The notes under the pieces are model-generated. The model saw only the letters and a list, made by a program, of their open reading frames with translations. It searched no databases and was not told where the DNA came from. This document shows positions 14,780-24,300 of a DNA stretch of 64,000 bases, one piece after another. The translations under genes and the position numbers were made by a program. The DNA is from Gp6-AA40 sp035492455 (lineage in GTDB: Bacteria; Acidobacteriota; Vicinamibacteria; Vicinamibacterales; UBA2999): assembly GCA_035492455.1 (NCBI GenBank), contig DATJJE010000071.1:186001-250000 (forward strand). The letters run 5' to 3'. Positions within the stretch are counted from its first letter, which is position 1; each line of letters opens with the position of its first letter.

Positions 14780-15811
14780 TCAGACGTCACTCGCGTGGCT
14801 CAGGACCGAATGTTCCGCGCAGGCGCGGGGCCATAAGCCGGGCACGCCTTCGTGGAAGCAGGAACCCGAGTAACCGCAAAGCGTCAGGAACGGCAGGTCA
14901 TGGGTCACGGTGTTCCACAGGGTTTCGACCGCGATCACACCCTCTGTATTACCAGCCTCGCTTAGCTTCGTCACCATGTTGCCGAATATGGTGAGGCGAG
15001 ACTTCGTGCCTTCGGCGACGGCGCGTCGATACTGATCCAGCTCCGCGGCGACCTCGGCGAGGCGATCGGAATCCGGCATTCCGTTTCGCATGAACCGCTG
15101 CAGCGCATCCTCCGCGTCGATCACCATATAGCGTTTATGGCCGGAGGATGCTGCGATGTCCCATCCTCGAGCCCGCAGCCGCTCCGTTAGACCGTGGCGA
15201 ACCGGCGGCGTGGCGATGACGCAGGTAGCGTCGCCGCGGCGCAGCGCGAAGTCGAAAAAAACGGCGACGCCATCGATGAATGACTCGACGTAATTGTGCA
15301 GCTGCATTGCATGCACCGCGCCGTTGCCAAGGTGGAACAAGGATGTGAGCGACGGAACGAAGCAGTGGCCGAGCAGTGCCTGGTCGAGCGCGCTCGCAAG
15401 ATCTCGCGCGATGCGCGTCTTCAGCACATAGCCGCGTGCGCCACAACGGAACGCCTCGCCGACGTATTCGTCCGCGTGATGCATGCTGAGGAAGACCGCG
15501 GGTGTTGTCGCCACTCCGGTCTGGTGAAGCGTTCGAAGCGTTTGAAAGCCATCGATTCCCGGCATCTGCACGTCGAGAACGACGACGTCTGGTTCCAACT
15601 CGCGGGCCATCTCGATGGCCCGATGGCCATCCGTTGCAGTGCCCACGACGTCGAAGTCGTCGGCGAGAATCGCGGAGACGGTGTCGAGGATCGGGCGGTG
15701 GTCGTCTACGACAAGAACTCGCGGCCTTCCTACGGCGTTCCTGCGCAGGCTGTGCGCGAACGGACGGTGCACCGGTCTTAGCATCGCATAGGATGGCGCG
15801 ACGTCGTACAC
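14780..15811 (-). CDS. Response regulator fused to a MEDS (DcmR sensory) domain
   Basis: A 343-residue protein. Residues about 31-150 are a receiver domain with VVDDH, phospho-acceptor D80 (VVVLDVQMPG) and the late Lys in GYVLKTR. Residues about 165-325 match the MEDS pattern of methylotroph DcmR-type sensors: HAMQLHNYVESFIDGVAVFF, a basic strand-loop (RRGDATCVIATPPVRHGL) and a terminal VETLWNTV plus LCGYSGSCFH. No DNA-binding domain follows, so output may be by protein contact, for instance with the downstream kinase or SpoIIAA-like protein. The start is uncertain: GTG at 15811 or ATG at 15784, nine codons later. Confidence 0.75.
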   Translation of the reverse strand: MYDVAPSYAMLRPVHRPFAHSLRRNAVGRPRVLVVDDHRPILDTVSAILADDFDVVGTATDGHRAIEMARELEPDVVVLDVQMPGIDGFQTLRTLHQTGVATTPAVFLSMHHADEYVGEAFRCGARGYVLKTRIARDLASALDQALLGHCFVPSLTSLFHLGNGAVHAMQLHNYVESFIDGVAVFFDFALRRGDATCVIATPPVRHGLTERLRARGWDIAASSGHKRYMVIDAEDALQRFMRNGMPDSDRLAEVAAELDQYRRAVAEGTKSRLTIFGNMVTKLSEAGNTEGVIAVETLWNTVTHDLPFLTLCGYSGSCFHEGVPGLWPRACAEHSVLSHASDV

Positions 15812-15836
15812 TAGGAACGTTGCCCTAACTCCAAAT

Positions 15837-15922
15837 GCCGGAGTGGTGAAACTGGCAGACGCGCGGGACTCAAAATCCCGTGGGGGTCACCCCCCGTGTG
15901 GGTTCGATTCCCACCTCCGGCA
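15837..15922 (+). tRNA. tRNA-Leu (anticodon CAA)
   Basis: A complete cloverleaf of 86 bases. The acceptor stem GCCGGAG pairs with CTCCGGC, followed by discriminator A. The anticodon stem CGGGA/TCCCG closes the loop CTCAAAA, giving anticodon CAA. A long variable arm (GTGGGGGTCACCCCCCG) is typical of tRNA-Leu, and the T-arm is GTGGG-TTCGATT-CCCAC. The 3' CCA is not encoded. It is transcribed divergently from the REC-MEDS gene. Confidence 0.98.
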
Positions 15923-16099
15923 CTCTCGTTCGCTCTCGCTCACTCAAGGAGACGAGGACGCAATCACCACTCGCCGCGCGCGGGCGGTTCCTCGCCGATT
16001 GTGAAAACGCTCTGACCGACTTCGATGCGAGCGCAAACGCGGGAGCGTTCATGTCACCCCCCGCTGGGTCTCGTTAATCACGTCGCTTCGAGCGGGACG
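15923..16099. other. Non-coding stretch after tRNA-Leu
   Basis: No convincing gene. It begins with a CTCGTTCGCTCTCGCTCACT run, a low-complexity CTCGCT-type repeat like that found inside aguA near 30,915. I see no strong terminator. A GTCACCCCCCG string near 16,053 repeats part of the tRNA variable arm, but it is too short to be called an attachment site. Confidence 0.4.
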
Positions 16100-16396
16100 T
16101 CACCGTTTTTTCGAGATGGGGAGCGCGCTGGCAAGGACGGCGCTTGCTCTCCGGACGCTGAGACTGCGTGCCGTGCGACGTCTCCCGCACGGTGGCCAGT
16201 AGGTCCATTCGCGTGCAATCGCATGATTTGCGAGTTGCTGCTGATACTCGATGACCTTTTCACGGAACTCCGCCGACGCCTCGGCAGAATACTGCGCCGT
16301 GCGCAGCGCCTCGAATTCGCGAAGCAACCGGCGGTGGAAGTCCTTCAGGCGGAGATACTCCGCGCGGAGAGTGGCGCGTTTTTCGCGGGGCGTCAC
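16100..16396 (-). CDS. Possible small hypothetical protein with coiled-coil core
   Basis: A tentative 98-residue protein starting at the GTG at 16396 (TPREKRATLRAEYLRLKD). Its middle, about residues 5-65, is rich in Glu, Arg, Leu and Gln with a heptad-like pattern (FHRRLLREFEALRTAQYSA), which looks coding. The last 30 residues are Arg/Ser-rich and less convincing. No good ribosome binding site is visible, and the frame stays open upstream to 16492. Confidence 0.35.
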   Translation of the reverse strand: MTPREKRATLRAEYLRLKDFHRRLLREFEALRTAQYSAEASAEFREKVIEYQQQLANHAIAREWTYWPPCGRRRTARSLSVRRASAVLASALPISKKR

Positions 16397-16548
16397 GGAT
16401 GTAAGGTCAGGGCAACGGGACTCTATCGAACAACGAGGATCCGCACAATCCGGTGTTCTCTGTAGGAACCAAGGTTCACCCCGCTGACCCAACCAAGAAT
16501 GTTCAATTTGGAACTGACGACATCCGGCGGGAATCGTCCAATAAGGTC

Positions 16549-16731
16549 ATGTCAAACGAACTCACAGCTCGGCCTGTCTGTCCCGCGTGTAATTCAACGA
16601 AGGTCGGCACGCTCGCGAAGGAAATCACGAAGAACACCGCCTGGCGATGCGCGTCGTGCGGAGACACTTTCAGAGCGCCGCTTCAGGACAACGGGGTCGC
16701 GAGGAGCACAACTTATCGCCCGGCAAACTGA
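16549..16731 (+). CDS. Small zinc-ribbon protein, 60 residues
   Basis: A short protein with two CxxC knuckles, CPACNSTKV and CASCGDTF, 18 residues apart, as in a minimal zinc ribbon. The ATG at 16549 gives a compact protein; the upstream extension of the frame has no protein-like character. An AAGG lies just before the start. It may bind nucleic acid or be a structural zinc protein; nothing more specific can be said. Confidence 0.6.
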   Translation: MSNELTARPVCPACNSTKVGTLAKEITKNTAWRCASCGDTFRAPLQDNGVARSTTYRPAN

Positions 16732-16812
16732 AAATCGGATTGCCGAGCCCAACTAATAAAGGTGGGCAGGCGCGCATCTTCGCCGTTCCGAACCCGCCGC
16801 AGATCATGGGGA

Positions 16813-16842
16813 AGTCGAGCCTCCGTAGGCAGGCTTCTCCTT
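16813..16842. repeat. Short hairpin repeat between convergent small genes
   Basis: GCCTCCGTAGGCAGGCTTC contains GCCT/AGGC and AGCCT/AGGCT pairings. It lies between the zinc-ribbon gene and the convergent double-CxxCG gene, and could act as a bidirectional terminator. It resembles the border repeats near 17,980 and 19,990 in base content. Confidence 0.35.
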
Positions 16843-16848
16843 CCTGAT

Positions 16849-17334
16849 TCAACGAACAGCTTCGCCGTGTGGCATCTCGTCGTGTGCAGCGCCGCAGCGC
16901 ACGCAGTGATGGTTGCGCATGTCGAAGTGATGGCCGCGAGGCCGCAGGGCGCATGCGATGCGCCGGCGATAGGCTCGCATCGACGTCAGCCAGCGGTGCC
17001 ATCCGTGGACGGTCATCACACTGCTGGACTGTGACGGCACCTCTTGCCATCGGGCTCCACAGTAAACGCAGCGGTGGCTGCGCAGATCGAATTGATGGAG
17101 TCCGTTCGAGCGCCGAGCGCATCGAATCCGTCGCCAGGTATCATGGATGAGTTTGAGCACGCCGTAGTGGACGTTGCAATAAACCAACCGGGACGGGTTC
17201 AGATGTTTGGCGCGAATCGACCGTCGCCGCAGTAAATTTGCCGGCAACCCCGTCCAGAAGATGCGTAATAAGTTCAATCGACGCGCCTTCCGATACGCGC
17301 TCTTCACCTGCACTGTGATGGCGCTGTCGACCAC
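16849..17334 (-). CDS. Hypothetical protein with two H-F-D-x-R-x-H-x-C-x-x-C-G motifs
   Basis: Up to 161 residues. The same motif occurs twice: HQFDLRSHRCVYCGA (residues 80-94) and HHFDMRNHHCVRCGA (135-149), with cysteines 55 residues apart, suggesting a duplicated metal-binding unit of His and Cys ligands. The regions between are basic and Trp/Arg-rich. The N-terminal 25 codons overlap the divergent gene starting at 17261, so the true start may be a TTG at 17187 or GTG at 17160; both keep the two motifs. No signal or membrane segment. Family unknown. Confidence 0.6.
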   Translation of the reverse strand: MVDSAITVQVKSAYRKARRLNLLRIFWTGLPANLLRRRSIRAKHLNPSRLVYCNVHYGVLKLIHDTWRRIRCARRSNGLHQFDLRSHRCVYCGARWQEVPSQSSSVMTVHGWHRWLTSMRAYRRRIACALRPRGHHFDMRNHHCVRCGAAHDEMPHGEAVR

Positions 17335-17974
17335 GCCGGTGCTCGCTCAAACGACCGGGGAGTCGCGGGTCGATCGCAGTGGTGTGTTCTTCGACTCGCT
17401 CGCGCTGCTGGGCATCGAGCACGGCATTCGTGTCGCGCTGCAGCCAGATACGCGCGACGGACTGCGCGGCAACTTCTGGAAGGATTACCGCGACTCATTG
17501 CATTGGCCGAAGCACTGGGAAGACATGGATCCGTGGCCGGTCAACTATCTTGGCCATCCGATTCACGGTGCGGCTGCTGGGTATCTCTGGCTCGAACACG
17601 ACCCGAATGCGCCGACCAGAATCGAATTCGACAATCGCTACTGGACGAGTCGCGGCCGCGCCGCCGCGTTCGCCGCGGTCTACAGCTTTCAATTCGAAGT
17701 CGGCCCGTTCAGCGAGGCATCGATCGGCAACGTTGGTCTGCGTCCCGAGACGACCGGCTGGGTGGATTACGTCGTCACGCCGGTGGGTGCGTTCGGGTTG
17801 GTGATTGCCGAAGACGTGCTCGACAAGTTTCTCGTCGAGTGGGCCGAGCGCCACACGACCAATCGTGTGTGGCGCGCGAGCCTGCGGATGATCTTCAGCC
17901 CATCACGCGTGCTATCGAACACCGCGTCGCGACATTTGCCGTGGTATAGAAACGATCGAACGTTAGCCTGGTAG
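17261..17974 (+). CDS. Secreted or outer-membrane hypothetical protein, DUF3943-like
   Basis: A 237-residue protein with a signal peptide (ALFTCTVMALSTTPVLAQ, cleavage near residue 30). The mature part contains NYLGHPIHGAAAGYLWLEHD and AAVYSFQFEVGPFSEASIGN, a pattern like DUF3943 outer-membrane proteins (vNxxxHPxxGAxY), with a later GWVDYVVTPVGAFGLVIAED. The ATG at 17261 is preferred because the signal begins there. It is convergent with the beta-propeller gene. Confidence 0.65.
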   Translation: MRNKFNRRAFRYALFTCTVMALSTTPVLAQTTGESRVDRSGVFFDSLALLGIEHGIRVALQPDTRDGLRGNFWKDYRDSLHWPKHWEDMDPWPVNYLGHPIHGAAAGYLWLEHDPNAPTRIEFDNRYWTSRGRAAAFAAVYSFQFEVGPFSEASIGNVGLRPETTGWVDYVVTPVGAFGLVIAEDVLDKFLVEWAERHTTNRVWRASLRMIFSPSRVLSNTASRHLPWYRNDRTLAW

Positions 17975-18025
17975 GCGGACCTGAACGTCTGCCTCTACGT
18001 CGTTCGTCGGCTAGGGGTTGCGCCT
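17975..18025. repeat. Border repeat of the CCTCTACG type between convergent genes
   Basis: Contains GTCTGCCTCTACGT followed by GTTGCGCCTCTACGATGG, two copies of a GCCTCTACG core 33 bases apart. The same core occurs at 20,047 and 53,752 in other gene borders. It may form hairpins with the flanking GGCGGAC/GTCTGCC and serve as a terminator for both converging genes. Confidence 0.5.
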
Positions 18026-18982
18026 CTACGATGGCAACTGACACTTCAGATGCGCGAATGTTCCGGGGAGACCGTGCCCACCGCCTTCGCTCGCCAGGTA
18101 GACATCGCCATCGTTCGTGATTGCGACGCCTTCGCCCTGCGTCTCATCGAGTGGCGATAAATCGAACTGCCAGAATCGATCGAAGTGCCCCGCGACGACG
18201 TCGTCGGCGCGATAGAGGAGCAGCTCTTTGTTCGTCCGCATGGCGACCCACTTGCCGTCGGGCGATGTTTCGGCATCGGTGATGCGTGTCTGTCGCCGGA
18301 TCGTTGTCGCCTGGAAGCGTTCCGTCGGCACTGTGCCGGCACGTTCGAGCGTCGCGAGCGACCCCTTTTCCATGCCGCGTGGGAAACGAAATACAAGCGA
18401 GGGGTGTCCTTTCGTGACTAGAAACAGCTGACCGCCGGCAACGAACATCGCTTCCGCTTCGTGATCTTCGTCGGATGGGTATGCCGCGTTGAATGTTTCG
18501 ACAGCCGACGTTTTTGAATCCGTTGGCGCGGGCTCGACCATCCGATAGAGGACGACGTCATTGCGCTGCGTGCCGCCCCCGTTGCCGGTGTCCGCGACGT
18601 AGAGACACGACTTACCGGCGCACGGAGCGACGCTGATGTCCTCCCAGTTGTTGATATCGGCGCCGCTGACCCGGATTCGCCCAACGACGCGACCCATCGC
18701 GTCGAGCCCGTAAATCAGCGGCACGCCTGAATCGTTCATCGACCAGATGACGCCCGGCGTGCGCACGCTGAGGGCAAGGCCGCTTGCTTCGGGCAGCTCG
18801 CCAAGCATCACATCATGCATGACCGTATTGCAGGACAGCGTGTTCTTCACATCTGCCGGCGGCGGCGGTGGCGCCGCACGTCGCGCGGCGACGACCTGCC
18901 ACACGAAAAGGCTGAGGATGGTGGCAAGCGCCCACGGATACAGCTTGGTCAGGAGAAGCCCCCACTCCACACGGCCCGGCAT
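18026..18982 (-). CDS. Secreted beta-propeller protein (esterase-like phytase type)
   Basis: A 318-residue protein. An N-terminal helix (WALATILSLFVWQVVAA) and a Pro-rich spacer are followed by repeated blades: SGLALSVRTPGVIWSMNDSG, NWEDISVAPCAGKSCLYVAD, HEAEAMFVAGGQLFLVTKG and TDAETSPDGKWVAMRT. The blade pattern, with acidic residues near GLA, NWED and EAEA, resembles propellers of the phytase-like/SdiA-regulated group. Enzyme activity is unproven. The ATG at 18982 is chosen because it starts the anchor helix. It is divergent from the hydrolase at 19041. Confidence 0.65.
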   Translation of the reverse strand: MPGRVEWGLLLTKLYPWALATILSLFVWQVVAARRAAPPPPPADVKNTLSCNTVMHDVMLGELPEASGLALSVRTPGVIWSMNDSGVPLIYGLDAMGRVVGRIRVSGADINNWEDISVAPCAGKSCLYVADTGNGGGTQRNDVVLYRMVEPAPTDSKTSAVETFNAAYPSDEDHEAEAMFVAGGQLFLVTKGHPSLVFRFPRGMEKGSLATLERAGTVPTERFQATTIRRQTRITDAETSPDGKWVAMRTNKELLLYRADDVVAGHFDRFWQFDLSPLDETQGEGVAITNDGDVYLASEGGGHGLPGTFAHLKCQLPS

Positions 18983-19040
18983 ACGACTCAGCGTTGCAAC
19001 AATGAAACCGCACGGGTACCATTCGGCGCCGGAGGGTTCT

Positions 19041-19979
19041 ATGCACCGCTTCGGTTTCGCACTTCTGTTGATCGCCGCGTTGGTCACGGCGGGGTCGATC
19101 GCGCATGCCCAGCGGCCGGCGGGTGATGCGGCAACGTTCGCCGCGACAGTGGGTACCGGATATCGCGTCGCCCCGAACATCACCTACACGACCGCGAGCG
19201 GGGTAGAGCTGAAGCTCGACGTTTATCGTCCGGCGCAGTCGGCAGGTCCCGTCCCGACCGCTATCTTCATGCACGGCGGTGGCTATCGCATCGGGTCGCG
19301 CAAAGAAGCGTCCGTCCTCAGCGTGATGCCTTACATCCAGATGGGGTGGAATGCGGTGAACGTCGAATACCGCGCCAGCGGCATCGCGCAGGCGCCGGCA
19401 GCGGTTGAAGACGCGCGGTGTGCGCTGCGCTGGGTGATTCACAACGCCAAGGAATACAACGTCGACACCGACCGCATCATCGTCACCGGACAATCTGCCG
19501 GTTCACACCTCGCGTTGATGACCGGTCTCGTTCCCGAGTCGGCGGGTTTTGATCGTAATTGTCCGGGCCCCGAGCCGCTGAAGGTGGCTGCGGTGATCAG
19601 CTGGTACGGTGTGTTCGACTACACGACGCTCGTCGACGATCCGAAGCGCGACTACGCAATCAGCTGGATTGGCGGACAGCCGAGCTATCACGACATCGCA
19701 AAGCGCGTCTCACCGATGACATACGTGCGCGCGGGGCTGCCGCCGGTGATGGCAATCCACGGCGATGCGGATCCGATCGTTCCGTACGAACAGGAAGTGC
19801 GCGAGATCGAGGCGCTGAAGAAGGCGGGCGGCGTCGCGGAACTCGTGACCATTCCGGGCGGCGGTCACGGTAACTTTCCACGCGATCAGATGATTCGCGC
19901 GTGGACGGCGATCGATGCGTTCCTACAGGCGAACGTCATCAACAAGAAGCCGGTCGCAACCTCGGCATCGGTCCGCTAG
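19041..19979 (+). CDS. Secreted alpha/beta hydrolase, HSL/BD-FAE-like
   Basis: A 312-residue esterase-type hydrolase with signal peptide (residues 1-23). The oxyanion motif is HGGG at 78-81, the nucleophile elbow GQSAG gives S152, the acid is in HGDADPIVPY (D242 or D244), and the base is H276 in GGGHGNF. This is the hormone-sensitive-lipase/BD-FAE-type layout used on short esters or xylan-linked esters. GGAGGG precedes the ATG. It is monocistronic between divergent and convergent neighbours. Confidence 0.88.
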   Translation: MHRFGFALLLIAALVTAGSIAHAQRPAGDAATFAATVGTGYRVAPNITYTTASGVELKLDVYRPAQSAGPVPTAIFMHGGGYRIGSRKEASVLSVMPYIQMGWNAVNVEYRASGIAQAPAAVEDARCALRWVIHNAKEYNVDTDRIIVTGQSAGSHLALMTGLVPESAGFDRNCPGPEPLKVAAVISWYGVFDYTTLVDDPKRDYAISWIGGQPSYHDIAKRVSPMTYVRAGLPPVMAIHGDADPIVPYEQEVREIEALKKAGGVAELVTIPGGGHGNFPRDQMIRAWTAIDAFLQANVINKKPVATSASVR

Positions 19980-20049
19980 GCCGAACTGCCTGCCTCCGCC
20001 GAAGGCTGCCGTGGGTCCGCCGTAGGTTGCGAAGGCGGAAAGTCGGCCT
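19980..20049. repeat. Hairpin border repeat with CGGCCTCTACGG
   Basis: The outer arms GCCGAACT and AAGTCGGC pair, as do CCGCC and GGCGG further in, giving a stem-loop that spans most of the gap between two convergent genes. It ends with the GGCCTCTACGG core shared with 17,975-18,025 and 53,741-53,770. Probably a bidirectional terminator formed from a dispersed repeat. Confidence 0.5.
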
Positions 20050-21300
20050 CTACGGCTGGTTGTCGAGGGCGGCGACCGAGACGACGGTTTCTTCGGCCAG
20101 CTTGGCGCTTTCGAGCTGCTGCACGTGGGCGAGTTGAATGTCTTTGACCGATCGCATCGCGTCCAGCAGCTCGAGAATATCCGCCCCGCCTTCCCGATAC
20201 GCATCCTCTGACATGCGGCGCAGCATCGGCACCCGCTGCACGACGCGCGTTTCCAGTTCGGTCAGCGCCGCGCGTCGCTTCGCCAGTACTGCGGTTGCCC
20301 GTTCGATATCCGCGCGTGCTTCCGCGAGCGCCGCATCAAGCGCGAGATCCTGAGCGCGTATCTGCGCGGTCGCTTTCGCGATCGACCCCTGGCCGCGATC
20401 GAAGAAGGGAAGGGGCATCGAGAACCCGAAGAACGTGGACGTGCCCGTGACGTCGCGCGTCATCTGCGTACCCGCGGTGAAGGCGGGGACGGGCAGCCGC
20501 TCGCGTTGGGCGAGAAACAATCCGCCGCGCGCGGCCGCCTGCTGCTGACGAATGGCCACCAACGACGGACGATGCTGCTGGGCGGTTGTCCAGAGCGCGT
20601 CGACGTCCGTCGTCACGGATGGATTCGGCTCGAGATCGCCGACGGCCCGCGGAGACCACCCGGGAAATCCAAGCAGCGTGGCGAGCTCCCCTGCCGCGTC
20701 GTCGACGTCGGCGTCGGCATTCATCGTCTCGACACGCACGCGCTCTGTCTCGGTTTCAATGCGAGCGACATCGTAGTCGCTGCGCTCGCCAGCCTCCGCG
20801 CGTCCGCGCACGACGTCCTCGACGCGCTGCAGATCCGCGAGGCTGTCCTGGATTACCGCGAGCTGCTGCTGCCTCGAGAGTAACGTGGCGAACGCCTGAC
20901 GCACCTGCAGGCGGCGGCCGGCGAGCGTTTCCGCGACACGACCCTGTTCAGCGGTGATGTTCAAGTCCGCGGCCCCGGCGCGCGCCTGCCGCTGCTTGAA
21001 GATGAGCAGCGGTTGATCGAACACGACCTGATGCTGCGTGACCGCTCCCGTGCTCAGACCGGAGACGAGATGAACGGCGCCGTAGCTGATGTCAGGGTTG
21101 GGGTACGTCCGCGCGGTAACACGGTCCGCGGCGGCGATGTCGAGTGACGCGCGGTCCGCCGCGGTCCGCGGACTGCGTTCGTTCAGAAGCCTGATCACGT
21201 CGTCGATGGTCACCGTGGCGGGGAGCGGCGGCTGCTGCTGCGCCGCCGCAGCGGGCACGAGGGTAAACAGCGCGATTACGGAGAGCACGACGCGGCGCAC
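20050..21300 (-). CDS. Outer-membrane efflux protein, TolC/CzcC family
   Basis: A 416-residue protein with signal peptide (VVLSVIALFTLVPAAAA) and the two repeated OEP coiled-coil units, rich in Ala, Arg and Glu (TVTIDDVIRLLNERSP at the start; AYREGGADILELLDAMRSV near the end, a typical CzcC closing motif). The GTG at 21300 is chosen because GGAGGA lies upstream and it begins directly after the RND gene stop, separated by one base. It completes a three-part efflux system with the two upstream genes. Confidence 0.9.
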   Translation of the reverse strand: MRRVVLSVIALFTLVPAAAAQQQPPLPATVTIDDVIRLLNERSPRTAADRASLDIAAADRVTARTYPNPDISYGAVHLVSGLSTGAVTQHQVVFDQPLLIFKQRQARAGAADLNITAEQGRVAETLAGRRLQVRQAFATLLSRQQQLAVIQDSLADLQRVEDVVRGRAEAGERSDYDVARIETETERVRVETMNADADVDDAAGELATLLGFPGWSPRAVGDLEPNPSVTTDVDALWTTAQQHRPSLVAIRQQQAAARGGLFLAQRERLPVPAFTAGTQMTRDVTGTSTFFGFSMPLPFFDRGQGSIAKATAQIRAQDLALDAALAEARADIERATAVLAKRRAALTELETRVVQRVPMLRRMSEDAYREGGADILELLDAMRSVKDIQLAHVQQLESAKLAEETVVSVAALDNQP

Positions 21301-21301
21301 G

Positions 21302-24300
21302 CTAGTCCTCCGCGGCCTCGAGAGCGGGGATGCGCCGCACAACGAGGCTGTAAACCGTCGGCAGCACGAACAACGTCACGGCCACGGCTGTGAAGAGGCC
21401 GCTGATGATCACAACAGCGAAGGGACGCTGCGTCTCGCTGCCGACGCCTGTTGAAATCGCCATCGGCGTCAGACCGAGGATGGCGAGCATCGCCGTCATC
21501 AACACTGCGCGGAAACGGGTTGCAGCGCCATGCGAGAGCGCCGGCAGCATTTCCTCTCCGCGCCGGCGGCGGTCATCCACGGCGCTGACCACGAGCAGCG
21601 AGGCAAGACACACCTGACCTAGGAGTGCGATGAAGCCGACGGCCGCGCTGACGGAGAGCGGAATATGCGCGAATGCCAGGCCGAACACGCCGCCGCTCAT
21701 CGCCAGCGGTGCGACGAGCAGCACAGCCGACGCACTGGCTACCGAGCCGAGCGCAGTGTAGAGCAGCGCGAACACGACCAGGAACGAGAACGGCACGATG
21801 ATGGCCAGGCGCGCGAGCGCGCGCTTCTGGTTCTCGAACTCACCGCCCCAGACCAGGAAGTTGCCCTCGGGCACGGACACGTCTCGTTTGACCGCCGCCA
21901 TCGCGTCAGCGACGACCGATCCCATATCTCGCCCTTCGATGTTGAACTTCAGTGCCAGGACGCGGCTATTCGACTCGCGGTTGATCGCGGCTTTGCCCAT
22001 CGCTTTGTCGATGCGCGCGACCTCGCGCAACGGAACGTGCCCGCCGTCCGCGGCCCGGACGAGGATGTTGCCGATGCGCTCTTCATCCTCGCGCTCGGGC
22101 AGCGGGAAGATGACGCGGACTGGGACCGGCCGCTCGTTCTGCCAGTACTCCGTGGGTACGTCGCCGCCGAGCGCCGTGCGCACCACGTCCTGAGCGGCGC
22201 CGACGTTGATTCCGGCGCGTGCCAGGGCGCCGCGGTCGAGCACGATCTGCAACTGCGGAATGGTTGCGTCGCGGTAGAGGCCGAGATCGACAACGCCTGA
22301 CACTTTGGTCAGCGAGGCAACACACTTCTCGAGCGTGGTCTTCATCACGTCGAGATCCGTGCCGAAGACCTTCAGCACCACCTGGCCGCGCACACCGCTG
22401 ACGGCTTCTTCGACGTTGTCCTTGATCGGCTGGGAGAAGTTGTAGCTCACGCCAGGGATCTCGGTCAGCGATGCTCGCATCGCTTCGATCAGCCGGTCCT
22501 TGTCCCAGCCGCGGCGCCACTGCTCCCTTGGCGCGATGTGGACGAAGGTCTCGCTCATGTTGACGCCTTCATCGTCGGTGCCGTCTTCCGGCCGTCCCTG
22601 TTCGCTCATGGTTTCGAGGACTTCGGGGAATTGCAGCAGCCGTCGCCGCACCTCCGTCAGGACCTCGGTGCCACGATCCAGTGCGATGCTCGGCGGCATC
22701 TCGACGAAGATCACGAGGTCGCCTTCGTCGAGCTCCGGCAGGAACTCGCTGCCCAACCGCGAGGCGACGATGCCGGTTGCCGCGAGCAGCACGACCACAG
22801 CGCCTGCCACGGCGAGACGATGGCCTATCAACCAGCCGACCGCATGAGCGTACGCACTGCGCATGCGCACGAGGGGCGCGGGTTCGTTGACTTCGGTGTC
22901 CTTGACGCGCAGCGCCAGCGCACAGAGCGCCGGCACGATCGTCAATGCGAACACGAGCGCCCCAAGCAGCGCGAAGCTGTAGGTCAGCGACAGCGGACGG
23001 AAGATCCGTCCTTCTACACGCTGCAGCGTGAACACGGGAATCAGCGCGGCGATGATGATCGCCATGGCAAAAAAGGTCGGCCGCGCGACGTCGATAGCCG
23101 AGTGAATGATCAGGCCGAGCAGGTCGCGCCGGCGCTTTGGTTTTTGCGCCTGCGCCTCGTGCAGCACGTTCTCCACGAGCACCACGGCGCCGTCCACGAG
23201 GATGCCGAAATCGACAGCCCCCATCGAAATCAGATTGGCCGGTAGATGGATCAGCGTCAGACCGATGAATGCAATCAGCAGCGCCAGCGGAATCACCGAC
23301 GCGACAATCAACGAGCACTTGAAGCTGCGAAGAAACAGCCACACTACTGAAATGACCAGCAGCGCGCCGAACAGCAGGTTGTGGTGCACCGTTGCAAGCG
23401 TGTGCTCGACCAGCGTCGTCCGGTCGTAGAAGGGCTCGATACGCATCCCCTTCGGCAGGATGTTCGTGTTCAGCTCGGCAACCTTCTCGTGCACCCCATC
23501 GAGTACGAGGCTCGGGTTCTCGCCACGCCGCATCAGCACGAAGCCTTCGGCGATGTTGTTCTGGAGGTTGTAGCCGACCGTGCCCAGGCGCGGCATGTGC
23601 GACAGCGTGACGCGCGACACGTCGCCGATAGTCACCGGCGTGCCGTGTTCGCTCTTGAGCACCACCGCCTGCACGTCGCGCGGATTCAGCAAGTAACCCA
23701 CGCCCCGAATGGTAAGTTGCTGGTCGCCGTGCACCAGGAAGCCGCCACCGACGTTGCGGTTGGACTGTTCGAGCGCATTCGTTACGTCGGTCGTCGTCAG
23801 GTCGTGCGCAAGCAGCCGTGATGGATCCAGTTCGACATGGATTTCACGCAGGTACCCGCCAAAGGTCACCACGTCCGCGACGCCGGGAACCTGCCGCAGG
23901 ATGCGCGAGATCGTCCATTCAAGTTCCGACCGCATCTCTTCGTCGGTGTGACGATCGCTTGTGACGTGGAACTGATAGACCTCGCCGAGCGGCGTTGCTT
24001 CCGGCGCGAGCTTGACCTCGACGCCTTCCGGCAGGTCGGCCTCCTGCATCCGTTCGTTGACGATCGCTCTCGACCGGAACGGATCCGCATTGTCGTCAAA
24101 CGTGAGCGTGACAAGCGAAAGACCGAAGAGGCTTTCGCTGCGCATCAGCACCATCTGCGGCGTGCCGTTGAGCACGCGCTCCAATGGAACTGTCACCTGT
24201 CGCTCGATTTCCTCGGGCGCCAGCCCTGCGAGCTGTGCGATCACCTGCACCTGCAGGTTCGTCACGTCGGGGAACGCTTCAACGGGAAGGTCGAGATAGG

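Noticed and set aside
15837..16100. tRNA-Leu as integration site of a genomic island
   Set aside because: No duplicate of the tRNA 3' end, no integrase; the GTCACCCCCCG repeat is only 11 bases and comes from the variable arm.
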